NCBI GenBank assembly: GCA_050951925.1
Contig: JBMNJZ010000001.1
Span: forward strand, 806,001-870,000
Direction: 5' to 3'
Length of the DNA: 64,000 nt
Source of the DNA: UBA1046 sp012511325
GTDB taxonomy: Bacteria; Bacillota; Clostridia; Saccharofermentanales; DTU023
Positions 34,246 to 42,391 of this stretch are shown piece by piece (within the stretch, counting starts at the first letter, position 1; each line of letters begins with the position of its first letter). Position numbers and translations under genes: made by a program. The notes under the pieces are model-generated. The model searched no databases and was not told the DNA's origin. It worked only from the letters and a program-made list of their open reading frames with translations.

Positions 34246-34725
34246 GTGGATAATTACAAGGAATACTTATCCCTGCAATGCGACAGCGCTCTGCGTAATA
34301 TTGTGCGCATTTACCCTTATGATGTGGCACCCAATGTAGATACGACAGGCGATGGAGAGCCGGATGAGGGCAGCTTGCGCGGCTCCAGTGAGTTGGTAGC
34401 CCAGCGCATTAAAGATGAAATTCAAGGCAAGGTACACGAGGCCGGTCTTGAGATCCTGGAAGCGCGTATTACCTATTTAGCATATGCAAAGGAGATTGCC
34501 GCTGTTATGCTGCAACGCCAGCAAGCAAGTGCTATTGTCGATGCCAGGAAGCTTATTGTTGACGGGGCTGTGGGCAAGGTTGAGATGGCGCTGGAAAAAC
34601 TTGCCCAAAATGAGGTTGTAACATTGGACGAGGAGCGCAAAGCTGCCATGGTATCCAATCTTCAGGTGGTGTTGTGCGGCAATCGTGACGCCCAACCGGT
34701 TGTCAACAGCGGCAGCCCTTATTAA
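34246..34725 (+). pseudogene. 5'-truncated SPFH/Band-7 protein
   Basis: 159-codon frame corresponding to the second half of an SPFH-domain protein: VDNYKEYLSLQCDSALRNIVRIYPYDVAP, the coiled-coil region KEIAAVMLQRQQASAIVDARKLIVDGAVGKVEMAL and the tail SNLQVVLCGNRDAQPVVNSG. The N-terminal membrane anchor and first half of the SPFH domain are missing and no ribosome site precedes the GTG. It is probably a pseudogene. The last 61 bases recur at 53040-53100. Confidence 0.75.
34665..34725 (+). repeat. SPFH-tail repeat, copy 1
   Basis: 61-base segment encoding the last residues of the SPFH protein. 55 of 61 bases match copy 2 at 53040-53100, in the same orientation. Confidence 0.9.
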
Positions 34726-34750
34726 CATATTGAATTTCCGTTCACATCAA

Positions 34751-35935
34751 TCAAGGGTTTGTCAGCCGGAAGGTCTGAATCATTTTTTCTACCTCAGCAC
34801 GGAACGGTTCATAAGCCTGATTATCCTTTGCGTATTCATATCCAAAGAGGTAGAAACTTCCTTTCCCGGCATCGATCAGAACCTTCGTCCTGACAAGAGT
34901 AAGAGCATTCCGCGGTATTTCTTGCTCCGTACGCAGAATCAGTGCCTGGGCGTCTCCGATCTTTACCGACTCAACCTGAGGTTTAGGTGCCTCAGCGATG
35001 GTCTCTAAAATCGGTGCCCAATTGATTTCCTCAAGGCTGTTTCCGAAAGTGCCGGGAGGCGTATAGGAGAGAGAGATGCCTGCATATATAAATGGGAAGT
35101 CATAAGTATGCACAGTGGGTGTAATTTTCCAGAGCATGTCAGTTTTGTAGGTATGCCAATTACCAGGATACTCAAAAGTAAAGCCGGATTCTTTGTCTTC
35201 AAAGGTGATTGGTGTTGAATCCGTAAGAGCAAAAGAACTCATGGATTCAACGACCTGCTGTGCTTCACCGGCAAAAGTATCGATCCCTTTGCTTCCTTCC
35301 AATTCGACAGGGAATGATGCCATATAACAGCGTCCTTTATCATCATCAATCAGATAGCAGCGCTTGGTTGCTACTTTCCCTTCTTCCGAGACGACTTTGG
35401 AGTAGGTGACCAGCAAAGCATCTCTGTCCATAATTTTTACAGGATTTTTCTCGACTATTTTTTCTTCTTCGTAAAGAAGACTCAATATAGTTTTAATGTT
35501 TTCCTCGCTCGTCGTCTTATCGAAAGTATCTCCAAAAAAACCAGGGTCATCAATATATTTTACTATCAGATGGATCTCCTTTTCCGGTACGCCATAGTCC
35601 TGACCGGGAAGATAAACAATGAAAAGACCGGAATCCTCTCGAATTTGTATTTTGTCTTTCCATGTAAGCGGTAATTCAAATTTCAAACGCATTTCCTTTG
35701 CTTCGTATGAGAATGTTTCTGTTGCCGGCATAGTCGGCGCTGCTGTTGTATCTGCAATGTCCGGTGTTTCCGCGTCAGAAGCGGATGGCGAAGTATCCGG
35801 AGTTGTTGTATCCGCAACGACAGGTGTTTTCGAGCTGGAAACAGGTGACCAATTGTCCGATGGGTTTGTTTTCTTTGCGCAGGCGGCAAAGCTGATCAGA
35901 GCCAGTATCAATACTGTGGTAATAAATTTTTTCAT
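34751..35935 (-). CDS. secreted lipoprotein, unknown function
   Basis: About 394 aa from the ATG at 35935 (GAGGAAAG upstream). Signal peptide MKKFITTVLILALISFAACAKK with lipobox SFAAC, so membrane-anchored outside the cell. A Thr/Ser/Pro/Asp-rich linker spans about 20-75. Two similar modules follow: FELPLTWKDKIQIREDSGLFIVY near residue 85 and FEYPGNWHTYKTDMLWKI near 260. Both resemble the PsbP/SipW-like 'F-Y-P-x-x-W' domains seen in many lipoproteins. Substrate unknown. It is divergent from the LuxR-type gene. Confidence 0.75.
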   Translation of the reverse strand: MKKFITTVLILALISFAACAKKTNPSDNWSPVSSSKTPVVADTTTPDTSPSASDAETPDIADTTAAPTMPATETFSYEAKEMRLKFELPLTWKDKIQIREDSGLFIVYLPGQDYGVPEKEIHLIVKYIDDPGFFGDTFDKTTSEENIKTILSLLYEEEKIVEKNPVKIMDRDALLVTYSKVVSEEGKVATKRCYLIDDDKGRCYMASFPVELEGSKGIDTFAGEAQQVVESMSSFALTDSTPITFEDKESGFTFEYPGNWHTYKTDMLWKITPTVHTYDFPFIYAGISLSYTPPGTFGNSLEEINWAPILETIAEAPKPQVESVKIGDAQALILRTEQEIPRNALTLVRTKVLIDAGKGSFYLFGYEYAKDNQAYEPFRAEVEKMIQTFRLTNP

Positions 35936-36151
35936 TATACTTTCCTCAAACTTTCTCGACAAAAAATGAAATTTCTATCGTGTGCTAATGTCAGAAGACG
36001 TGTTCCTGCACCGTCATATATTCATCTCCCAAGTTCATTACAATCCGTTCGCCAGGAAATCTGTTCTTCGATAGTTTCAAAACAATCTCGAAACACTAAA
36101 AACCAATAATGTAATCTCAACCCATGTAATATCAAAATCACCGAAATCTTC

Positions 36152-36171
36152 TACTGTAGGATCCTACAGGT
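36152..36171. promoter_or_regulatory. lux-box-like palindrome
   Basis: TACTGTAGGATCCTACAGGT. Its inner 16 bases (36154-36169) are a perfect palindrome, and it matches 17 of 20 bases of the Vibrio fischeri lux box as I recall it. It lies in the 485-base region between the lipoprotein and the LuxR-type regulator, 250 bases before the regulator. Nothing else of note in this gap. A 6-bp hairpin followed by GTTTTAC is an alternative reading. Confidence 0.5.
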
Positions 36172-36420
36172 TTTACAAAATCCGGCACTTTTTCAGAATT
36201 TATCTGTCTTAAAATATTACTGTTTGATTTTGATCAACTTGATCTTTCTGGATGAAACAGAATGATTTGAATTAGAGCGTTTTGCTCTGAAATGTCAAAA
36301 GGAAAACAACGGGCTAAAGCGCTGATTACAATCAATTACACTGAAGGTTGAAATGCGCTAGAATATAGCAGCAATAACAGCAATTCAGGACATAGCAAAC
36401 TAAACGGAGATGACAGTAGC

Positions 36421-37872
36421 ATGAGTTATTTTCCATTCGCACGAAGTAAGACAACGCTGCCTGAAGAACCATCATCTTCAACGGACGACGAAATGTCAAA
36501 TAAAAATGAGCTTCTTGCGCAGTGGCTCCTCCTGGTTTTTGCATTTATTTGGTTTTTTTGTATTGCTTATAATTTCGATGAAATTCTCTTTGCAGGGGAT
36601 GCTCCCGCTTGGTTTTTTTTATTCCTCGTGATTTCCATAGTGGTTTCCGAAGGCGTGTTTCACAAGCGGCCAGGGTTAGCTATTTCTGTTTCACGCGTAA
36701 TGGCAATTTCCGGTGCTATCATAACGGCAATTATGCCCTTATTTCCTGCTACTGTTTTTACAGGGCTTTATGTGCTTACCGGCATTCTGATTGGACCGCT
36801 GATCATAATGCGAATTTACGGTGTACTGAACACTGTACCTCTGAATCAGACTTTTCGCTGGTACACTTCCGCAATCGCCGTTACCATTGTCCTCCATGCT
36901 TTTTGGGTAATTTTGCCTTGGTCGACGCTGTTCCGCTTTACTATAATTGCAATCGCCGGGCTTCTTGCTTCGTGGCGTCTTCCTGTGCTACCTTCCGTTG
37001 AAGGACGACGCCTTTCGGGATTACAGGAAGCGGTGCCCAAAAGAATGTGGCTTCCCCTTGGCCTTTTCTTAATACTTATTATTCTTGTTACACTTGCCTC
37101 AGCCATTATCAACACAAATTACTCCATGCCTGCCCAGCAAGAGAATCTCGTTGTCGTATGGCTTCTTGCCAGGCTTCTCCCCGCCGCAGGTTTTATGATA
37201 TATGCCTGTGCTGCTGATCATGGTCGGGCTAAGACAGCTCTGATCATTGCCATCTCATTTTATCTTGCCGGAATATGGATCAGTTTTGTGTATCCGAAGC
37301 AATCGCTATGGATTCCGCTCCTTATCGCTGACGGGATAGGGGGTTCCTTCGCTGAATATCACGTACTTTCACTCCCTTTGTATCTTATGCCTTATACAAA
37401 GCGACCGCTGTTTGTCGGAAGTCTGGGATTTATGATGAACTTCCTGATCTCTGCGATTGGATGGCCACTCGATGCCTGGTTTCCTCAATGGCTAGTGACG
37501 GAAGACAATGGAATCGTGTTTTATGTCGTGCTTTTTTTACTGTGTATTGCTACAATGCTGATCATCTTTTGGCAGATGAATCTTTCCGGAGAATGGAAGG
37601 AGTTCGTCCGTTATAGAGAAGAATGCGCTCTCAATCTGATAGAAACCGACACAATCCAACCCACAGCGACTGTAGACATAGAACGCTTTGCCTTGACCAA
37701 ACGAGAGAAGGAAATCTTTGATCTAATTCTGGAAGGACTTTCCGCTGTAGAGATAGCCAAATGCCTTTTTATTACAGAACGAACCGTTCGCTTTCATATG
37801 ACCAATATCTATAAGAAAACAGATACTCAATCGAGAAGGGAGCTTTTGGCCAAACTGCTCCAGAATTCGTAG
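36421..37872 (+). CDS. membrane-bound LuxR-type transcriptional regulator
   Basis: 483 aa. About ten to twelve hydrophobic segments occupy residues 35-400, in an MFS-like layout, and a LuxR helix-turn-helix lies at about 417-478 (LTKREKEIFDLILEGLSAVEIAKCLFITERTVRFHMTNIYKK). This membrane-plus-HTH architecture is best known from Coriobacteriia such as Eggerthella and Slackia, where it is much expanded, and is uncommon in Clostridia. There is no autoinducer or receiver domain. It probably senses a membrane or extracellular signal and regulates nearby genes. No obvious ribosome site; ATGs at 36421 and 36493 are both possible. Confidence 0.82.
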   Translation: MSYFPFARSKTTLPEEPSSSTDDEMSNKNELLAQWLLLVFAFIWFFCIAYNFDEILFAGDAPAWFFLFLVISIVVSEGVFHKRPGLAISVSRVMAISGAIITAIMPLFPATVFTGLYVLTGILIGPLIIMRIYGVLNTVPLNQTFRWYTSAIAVTIVLHAFWVILPWSTLFRFTIIAIAGLLASWRLPVLPSVEGRRLSGLQEAVPKRMWLPLGLFLILIILVTLASAIINTNYSMPAQQENLVVVWLLARLLPAAGFMIYACAADHGRAKTALIIAISFYLAGIWISFVYPKQSLWIPLLIADGIGGSFAEYHVLSLPLYLMPYTKRPLFVGSLGFMMNFLISAIGWPLDAWFPQWLVTEDNGIVFYVVLFLLCIATMLIIFWQMNLSGEWKEFVRYREECALNLIETDTIQPTATVDIERFALTKREKEIFDLILEGLSAVEIAKCLFITERTVRFHMTNIYKKTDTQSRRELLAKLLQNS

Positions 37873-37918
37873 ATTTTGTCGTCAACAGAAGTACGGTGCA
37901 CTTGGCTGTTGCTATTTA

Positions 37919-38023
37919 CGTCTATAGCAATATCTGTACCTTATTTTGAGAGCGGGGTTATCGGTTGTTATATCGGTCAGAATATTTCCGTCTATAGCAA
38001 TATCAGTACCTTATTTTGAGAGC
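37919..38023. repeat. two 35-base direct repeats separated by 35 bases
   Basis: Copies at 37919-37953 and 37989-38023 differ at one base. The unique segment between them is also 35 bases (37954-37988). Copy 2 covers the last codons and stop of the DUF815 gene. The size resembles a two-repeat CRISPR unit, but no cas gene is near. Confidence 0.85.
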
Positions 38024-39174
38024 AAACTGTCAACAAACTGACGGGCAAGCCTGGGAGATCTGCCGCCACGTTCCAAGGCAAAGCGCTCGGCGAGCGAGTC
38101 TAGCTCGTCTATCGGCATCTTGATAGCGTTTTCTTCAGCTAAATGATGAACAATGTGCAGGAAGGTTTTCTTATTGGGTTTTGAGAAGGATATATGTATG
38201 CCAAAACGCTCTGATAGTGAAATAAGCTCCTGCATTGTATCGTTGCGGTGAATATCATCGCCCTCACGCCCGGAGAAGGTTTCCTTGATTATGTGACGAC
38301 GGTTGCTGGTAGCATAAATGGCTACATTGTTCGATTTTGCCGTAACCGAGCCTTCAAGTACCGATTTAAGGGCACTGAAATCGTTATCATCCTTCACGAA
38401 AGACAGATCATCAACAAAAAGCACGAATTTCAACGGATTGCTTGATAACTCATCCAAAATTTTAGGAATATTCCGCAGCTGATCCTTTCTCATCTCAATA
38501 ATGCGAAGTCCTTCATTCCACAAAGCGTTACCAACAGCTTTTACTGTTGAGGATTTACCCGTACCGGCATCTCCTGTAAGCAATATATTCGCTGCCGGCT
38601 TATCGTCAAGTAAAGCCTTTGTATTATCAATAACGATTTTTCTTTCACGCTCATAACCCACAAGCTGAGACAGCTCGATTTTGTCAGGATGAAGCACGGG
38701 AGAGATACTACCTTGTTCATCCACACAAAACATACGATTATTCGCATAAATGCCGTAGCCATATTTTTCGATATTCTCGGTTCTGTGCAGATAGGTGTCT
38801 TTAAGATGGGGATTTGTAGTTGTAAATTCAGGCAGGAAGCCTATATATTCGAGAGGGGCACAAAGACTATCCTTATCCAGATCTGCCACCTCTTGTAAAA
38901 TATCAAGCTCCGCCACGAGAGAGGAATGCATGTAGTTCGGCACATCTTTCCCGCTGCCGATTGTTTTTACATAGATATTTTCGCTGTTGGTGCAGAGATC
39001 TTTTATGTGTTCACCGAGATTCCCGCCACTGCATTTATAAAGAACCGCCACAAACTCGGCATAGGCCGAGTTTGTGGGATTCCCAAGATAATCATATAAA
39101 GAGGCGATGACAGCATCATTCAGTAGTTCTCTGAATATGCATAACGTTTCCAGCTTTTCTCTTAACTTCTTCAT
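38011..39174 (-). CDS. DUF815 AAA-family ATPase
   Basis: 387 aa. A poorly conserved N-terminal half (1-185), then an ATPase domain: Walker A TGDAGTGKSS at about 204-213, Walker B FVLFVDDLSF, sensor ATSNRRHI and a C-terminal ERGGRSPRLARQFVDSL segment. These mark the DUF815 family, whose biochemical role is unknown. The ATG lies one base after the ilvD stop with no separate ribosome site, so it is translated by coupling as the last gene of the BCAA operon. Its codon use looks like that of the operon. Possible roles, all inferred: chaperone or regulator of a BCAA enzyme, or a passenger gene. Confidence 0.88.
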   Translation of the reverse strand: MKKLREKLETLCIFRELLNDAVIASLYDYLGNPTNSAYAEFVAVLYKCSGGNLGEHIKDLCTNSENIYVKTIGSGKDVPNYMHSSLVAELDILQEVADLDKDSLCAPLEYIGFLPEFTTTNPHLKDTYLHRTENIEKYGYGIYANNRMFCVDEQGSISPVLHPDKIELSQLVGYERERKIVIDNTKALLDDKPAANILLTGDAGTGKSSTVKAVGNALWNEGLRIIEMRKDQLRNIPKILDELSSNPLKFVLFVDDLSFVKDDNDFSALKSVLEGSVTAKSNNVAIYATSNRRHIIKETFSGREGDDIHRNDTMQELISLSERFGIHISFSKPNKKTFLHIVHHLAEENAIKMPIDELDSLAERFALERGGRSPRLARQFVDSLLSK

Positions 39175-39175
39175 A

Positions 39176-40831
39176 TCAGTTCAAAATAGCCCCCGAAGCA
39201 CCACCCGATACAAGTGCCGAATAGCGTTTAAGATAACCGGAAAGCTCCTTGGTTTTGGGAACAAAGTTTTTCATGCGTTCACAAAGGATAGCCTCATCTA
39301 CTTTCAGCTCAATTGTGTTCTCGGGTATATTAATACTGATGATATCACCATCTTCAACAATGCCGATCATACCACCGGATGCCGCTTCAGGTGTTATGTG
39401 ACCGACACAAGCGCCACGAGTAGCACCACTAAAACGACCGTCAGTAATGAGGGCAACACTGTTACCAAGGCCCATTCCCATGATCGCAGAAGTAGGATTC
39501 AGCATTTCACGCATACCAGGACCGCCTTTGGGGCCTTCATAGCGAATAACCACCACATCACCTGCGACAATATGGCCTGCATTGATCGCCGCCTGTGCTT
39601 CTTCCTCGGAATCGAATACACGGGCAGGTCCTTCATGAACAAGCATTTCAGGAAGAACTGCAGAACGCTTGACTACACTGCCATCGGCCGCCAAGTTGCC
39701 TTTGAGTACCGCAATGCCGCCTGTTTCGCTGTAAGGGTTATCCACAGGACGGATAACATCAGGATTGAGATTAACACAGCCTGTGATATTTTCGCCGATA
39801 GTTTTGCCGGTTACGGTCATACAATCCGTATTGATTAAGCCTTTCTTTGAAAGCTCATTCATTACAGCATATACACCGCCAGCCTCGTCAAGATCTTCCA
39901 TATAGGTGGGTCCTACCGGTGCCAGATGGCATAGATTGGGAGTTTTAGCGCTGATAGCGTTGGCAATATCCAAGTTTAATTCCACGCCGCACTCATGAGC
40001 AATTGCAGGCAGATGAAGCATGCTGTTGGTAGAGCAGCCAAGTGCCATATCCACTGTAAGTGCATTCATCAATGCTTCTTTTGTCATAATGTCACGAGGA
40101 CAGATATTTTTCTTTACCATATCCATCACCGCCATACCTGCATGTTTGGCAAGCTTGATACGAGCTGAATAAACAGCGGGAATCGTACCGTTGCCGCGAA
40201 GCCCCATGCCTAGCGCTTCGGTCAGGCAGTTCATTGAATTGGCAGTGTACATGCCGCTGCATGAGCCGCATGTGGGGCAGGTCTTATTTTCGTATTCTTT
40301 GAGTTCGGCATCGTTTAATTTGCCTGCATTATAAGAGCCTACGGCCTCAAACATGCTGGAGAGGCTTGTTTTCTTGCCCTCTACTTTACCTGCCAGCATC
40401 GGCCCGCCGCTAACAAAGACAGCAGGGATATTCACTCTTGCCGCTGCCATTAAAAGACCCGGTACATTCTTATCACAGTTGGGAACCATGACAAGACCGT
40501 CAAAACCGTGGGCCAAAGCCATTGCTTCGGTAGAATCGGCAATCAGATCACGGGTTACCAGAGAATATTTCATTCCTGTATGTCCCATAGCGATGCCGTC
40601 GCAAACGGCGATTGCAGGGAAAACGATAGGTGTACCACCGGCCATCGCAACGCCGATTTTAACCGCATCCACGATTTTATCAAGATTGATATGACCCGGT
40701 ACAATTTCATTATAGGAACTGACGATACCGATCAGGGGTCTTTTTTGTTCTTCCTCAGTCAGACCAAGGGCGTGGAACAAACTGCGATGAGGTGCATTTT
40801 GAACACCATCAACTATATTTTCTTTTGCCAT
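39176..40831 (-). CDS. ilvD: dihydroxy-acid dehydratase
   Basis: Dehydrates dihydroxy-isovalerate and dihydroxy-methylvalerate to the 2-oxo acids of Val and Ile. 551 aa. Iron-sulfur cysteines are visible: Cys in VPNCDKNVPG and in the CPTCGSCSGMYTANSM motif; a third is expected near FDGL/AVCDG. C-terminal signatures are GGPGMREML and DGRFSGATRG. AAGGTG precedes the ATG. It follows ilvC by 14 bases. Confidence 0.97.
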   Translation of the reverse strand: MAKENIVDGVQNAPHRSLFHALGLTEEEQKRPLIGIVSSYNEIVPGHINLDKIVDAVKIGVAMAGGTPIVFPAIAVCDGIAMGHTGMKYSLVTRDLIADSTEAMALAHGFDGLVMVPNCDKNVPGLLMAAARVNIPAVFVSGGPMLAGKVEGKKTSLSSMFEAVGSYNAGKLNDAELKEYENKTCPTCGSCSGMYTANSMNCLTEALGMGLRGNGTIPAVYSARIKLAKHAGMAVMDMVKKNICPRDIMTKEALMNALTVDMALGCSTNSMLHLPAIAHECGVELNLDIANAISAKTPNLCHLAPVGPTYMEDLDEAGGVYAVMNELSKKGLINTDCMTVTGKTIGENITGCVNLNPDVIRPVDNPYSETGGIAVLKGNLAADGSVVKRSAVLPEMLVHEGPARVFDSEEEAQAAINAGHIVAGDVVVIRYEGPKGGPGMREMLNPTSAIMGMGLGNSVALITDGRFSGATRGACVGHITPEAASGGMIGIVEDGDIISINIPENTIELKVDEAILCERMKNFVPKTKELSGYLKRYSALVSGGASGAILN

Positions 40832-40845
40832 AGCAGCACCTTACA

Positions 40846-41862
40846 TTAGTCGTTAATAAGCTTATCCTCGTCACTCCAGCTATAAAGCTTGCGAATGTCG
40901 GTACCAACGATTTCGGAAGGATGTTCGGATGCAAGCTTTCGCATAGTGTTGAAGTGAACCTGAGCACCTGCAGGGGACATATCGAGGAGGAAATCCTTTG
41001 CAAAACTACCGTCTTGGATGTTTTTAAGAATTTGCTTCATAGCTTTCCTGGTATCTTCGGTTATGATCTTAGGACCTGTAATATAATCACCGTATTCAGC
41101 AGTATTGGATATAGAATATCTCATTCCGGCAAAGCCGCTTTGATAGATAAGATCAACAATCAGTTTCATTTCGTGAATACATTCGAAATAGGCGTTTCTC
41201 GGATCGTAGCCGGCTTCAACCAAGGTTTCATAACCTGCCTGCATCAAAGCGCAAACACCGCCGCAAAGAACGGCTTGTTCACCAAACAGATCGGTTTCGG
41301 TTTCGGTGCGGAAAGTGGTTTCAAGCACTCCTGCGCGTGCGCCGCCGATACCGAGCGCGTAAGCCAATCCGAGATCCAAGGCATCACCGGTTGCATCCTG
41401 CTCAACAGCGATCAGACAAGGGACACCTCTGCCCGCCAGATATTCAGAACGAACAGTGTGCCCGGGACCTTTCGGTGCGATCATAATAACGTTGACATCC
41501 TTAGGCGGCTTGATGCAACCAAAATGAATATTGAAGCCGTGAGCAAAAGCAAGTGTTTTTCCTTCAGTAAGATTTGGTTCGATAGATTCTTTGTAAAGAT
41601 TAGCCTGCTTTTCGTCGTTGATAAGGATCATTATGATGTCGGCTGCATTTGCCGCTTCTGCTGAGGTCATAACTTTAAGGCCTTGCGCTTCAGCCTTGGC
41701 CCAACTCTTGGAACCTTCATAAAGACCAACAATAACATTCACACCGCTGTCTTTTAAGTTAAGAGCGTGTGCGTGTCCCTGAGAACCATAACCGATGATA
41801 GCGACTGTTTTGTCACTAAGTTTCTGTAAATTACAATCCTGCTGATAAAATATTCTTGCCAT
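40846..41862 (-). CDS. ilvC: ketol-acid reductoisomerase
   Basis: Second shared enzyme of Ile and Val synthesis. 338 aa, short class I form. Rossmann loop GYGSQGHAHALNL; the cofactor loop (VGLYEGSKSWAKAE) has Ser residues typical of NADPH preference. Metal-binding Glu residues lie in the helical domain (DLFGEQAVLCGG, YFECIHEMKLIVDLIY). AAAGGACAATAAA precedes the ATG. Between ilvN and ilvD. Confidence 0.97.
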   Translation of the reverse strand: MARIFYQQDCNLQKLSDKTVAIIGYGSQGHAHALNLKDSGVNVIVGLYEGSKSWAKAEAQGLKVMTSAEAANAADIIMILINDEKQANLYKESIEPNLTEGKTLAFAHGFNIHFGCIKPPKDVNVIMIAPKGPGHTVRSEYLAGRGVPCLIAVEQDATGDALDLGLAYALGIGGARAGVLETTFRTETETDLFGEQAVLCGGVCALMQAGYETLVEAGYDPRNAYFECIHEMKLIVDLIYQSGFAGMRYSISNTAEYGDYITGPKIITEDTRKAMKQILKNIQDGSFAKDFLLDMSPAGAQVHFNTMRKLASEHPSEIVGTDIRKLYSWSDEDKLIND

Positions 41863-41884
41863 TTTATTGTCCTTTCTAGTTTAT

Positions 41885-42391
41885 TTATAAATTTATAATC
41901 TGACGAATGGTTGTACTGCTTCTTTCAAGTGATACGCTGCCTGTTCGGCAGATTTCAAGTATAGTAAACTCCCTCATCAAATTGATAAAATCATCAATCC
42001 TTTTTGTTGTTTCTGTAAGACGGAACAACATATAGTCCTTGGAGTAATCAACTATGATTGCACCGAATGCATCGGCAGCTCCGCGGATATCTTCTCGGGA
42101 TTTTGTCTCATTTTTCATTTTGATGAGCAACAGTTCAAAACTTACCGAGTTGTCATCTGTTAACTCCTTAATGGAGCACACATCCGGTAGTTTGTAAAGA
42201 TGATTGATAAGCTGTTGTTTTCCGGCCTCCTCACCATCGAAAACTACAGTAATACGTGAAAGCTCGCTTGTTTCCGTCTCACTTACGGTTAGCGAACTGA
42301 TATTAAACCGACGGCGGCGGAACATACTGGTTACTCTGTTAAGGACACCAAATTGGTTATTGACCAAAACGGCAACGGTATATCTGTTCAT
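41885..42391 (-). CDS. ilvN: acetolactate synthase regulatory subunit
   Basis: 168 aa. The N-terminal ACT domain (VLVNNQFGVLNRVTSMFRRRRFNISSLTV) binds Val for feedback control of IlvB. The C-terminal ALS_ss_C domain is at about 85-160. The ATG overlaps the ilvB stop (ATGA), so subunits are made in coupled fashion. The product is sometimes called IlvH. Confidence 0.96.
   Translation of the reverse strand: MNRYTVAVLVNNQFGVLNRVTSMFRRRRFNISSLTVSETETSELSRITVVFDGEEAGKQQLINHLYKLPDVCSIKELTDDNSVSFELLLIKMKNETKSREDIRGAADAFGAIIVDYSKDYMLFRLTETTKRIDDFINLMREFTILEICRTGSVSLERSSTTIRQIINL

Noticed and set aside
39107..39838. Plus-strand frame opposite the ilvD end
   Set aside because: Antisense shadow; crosses an intergenic boundary with no signals.
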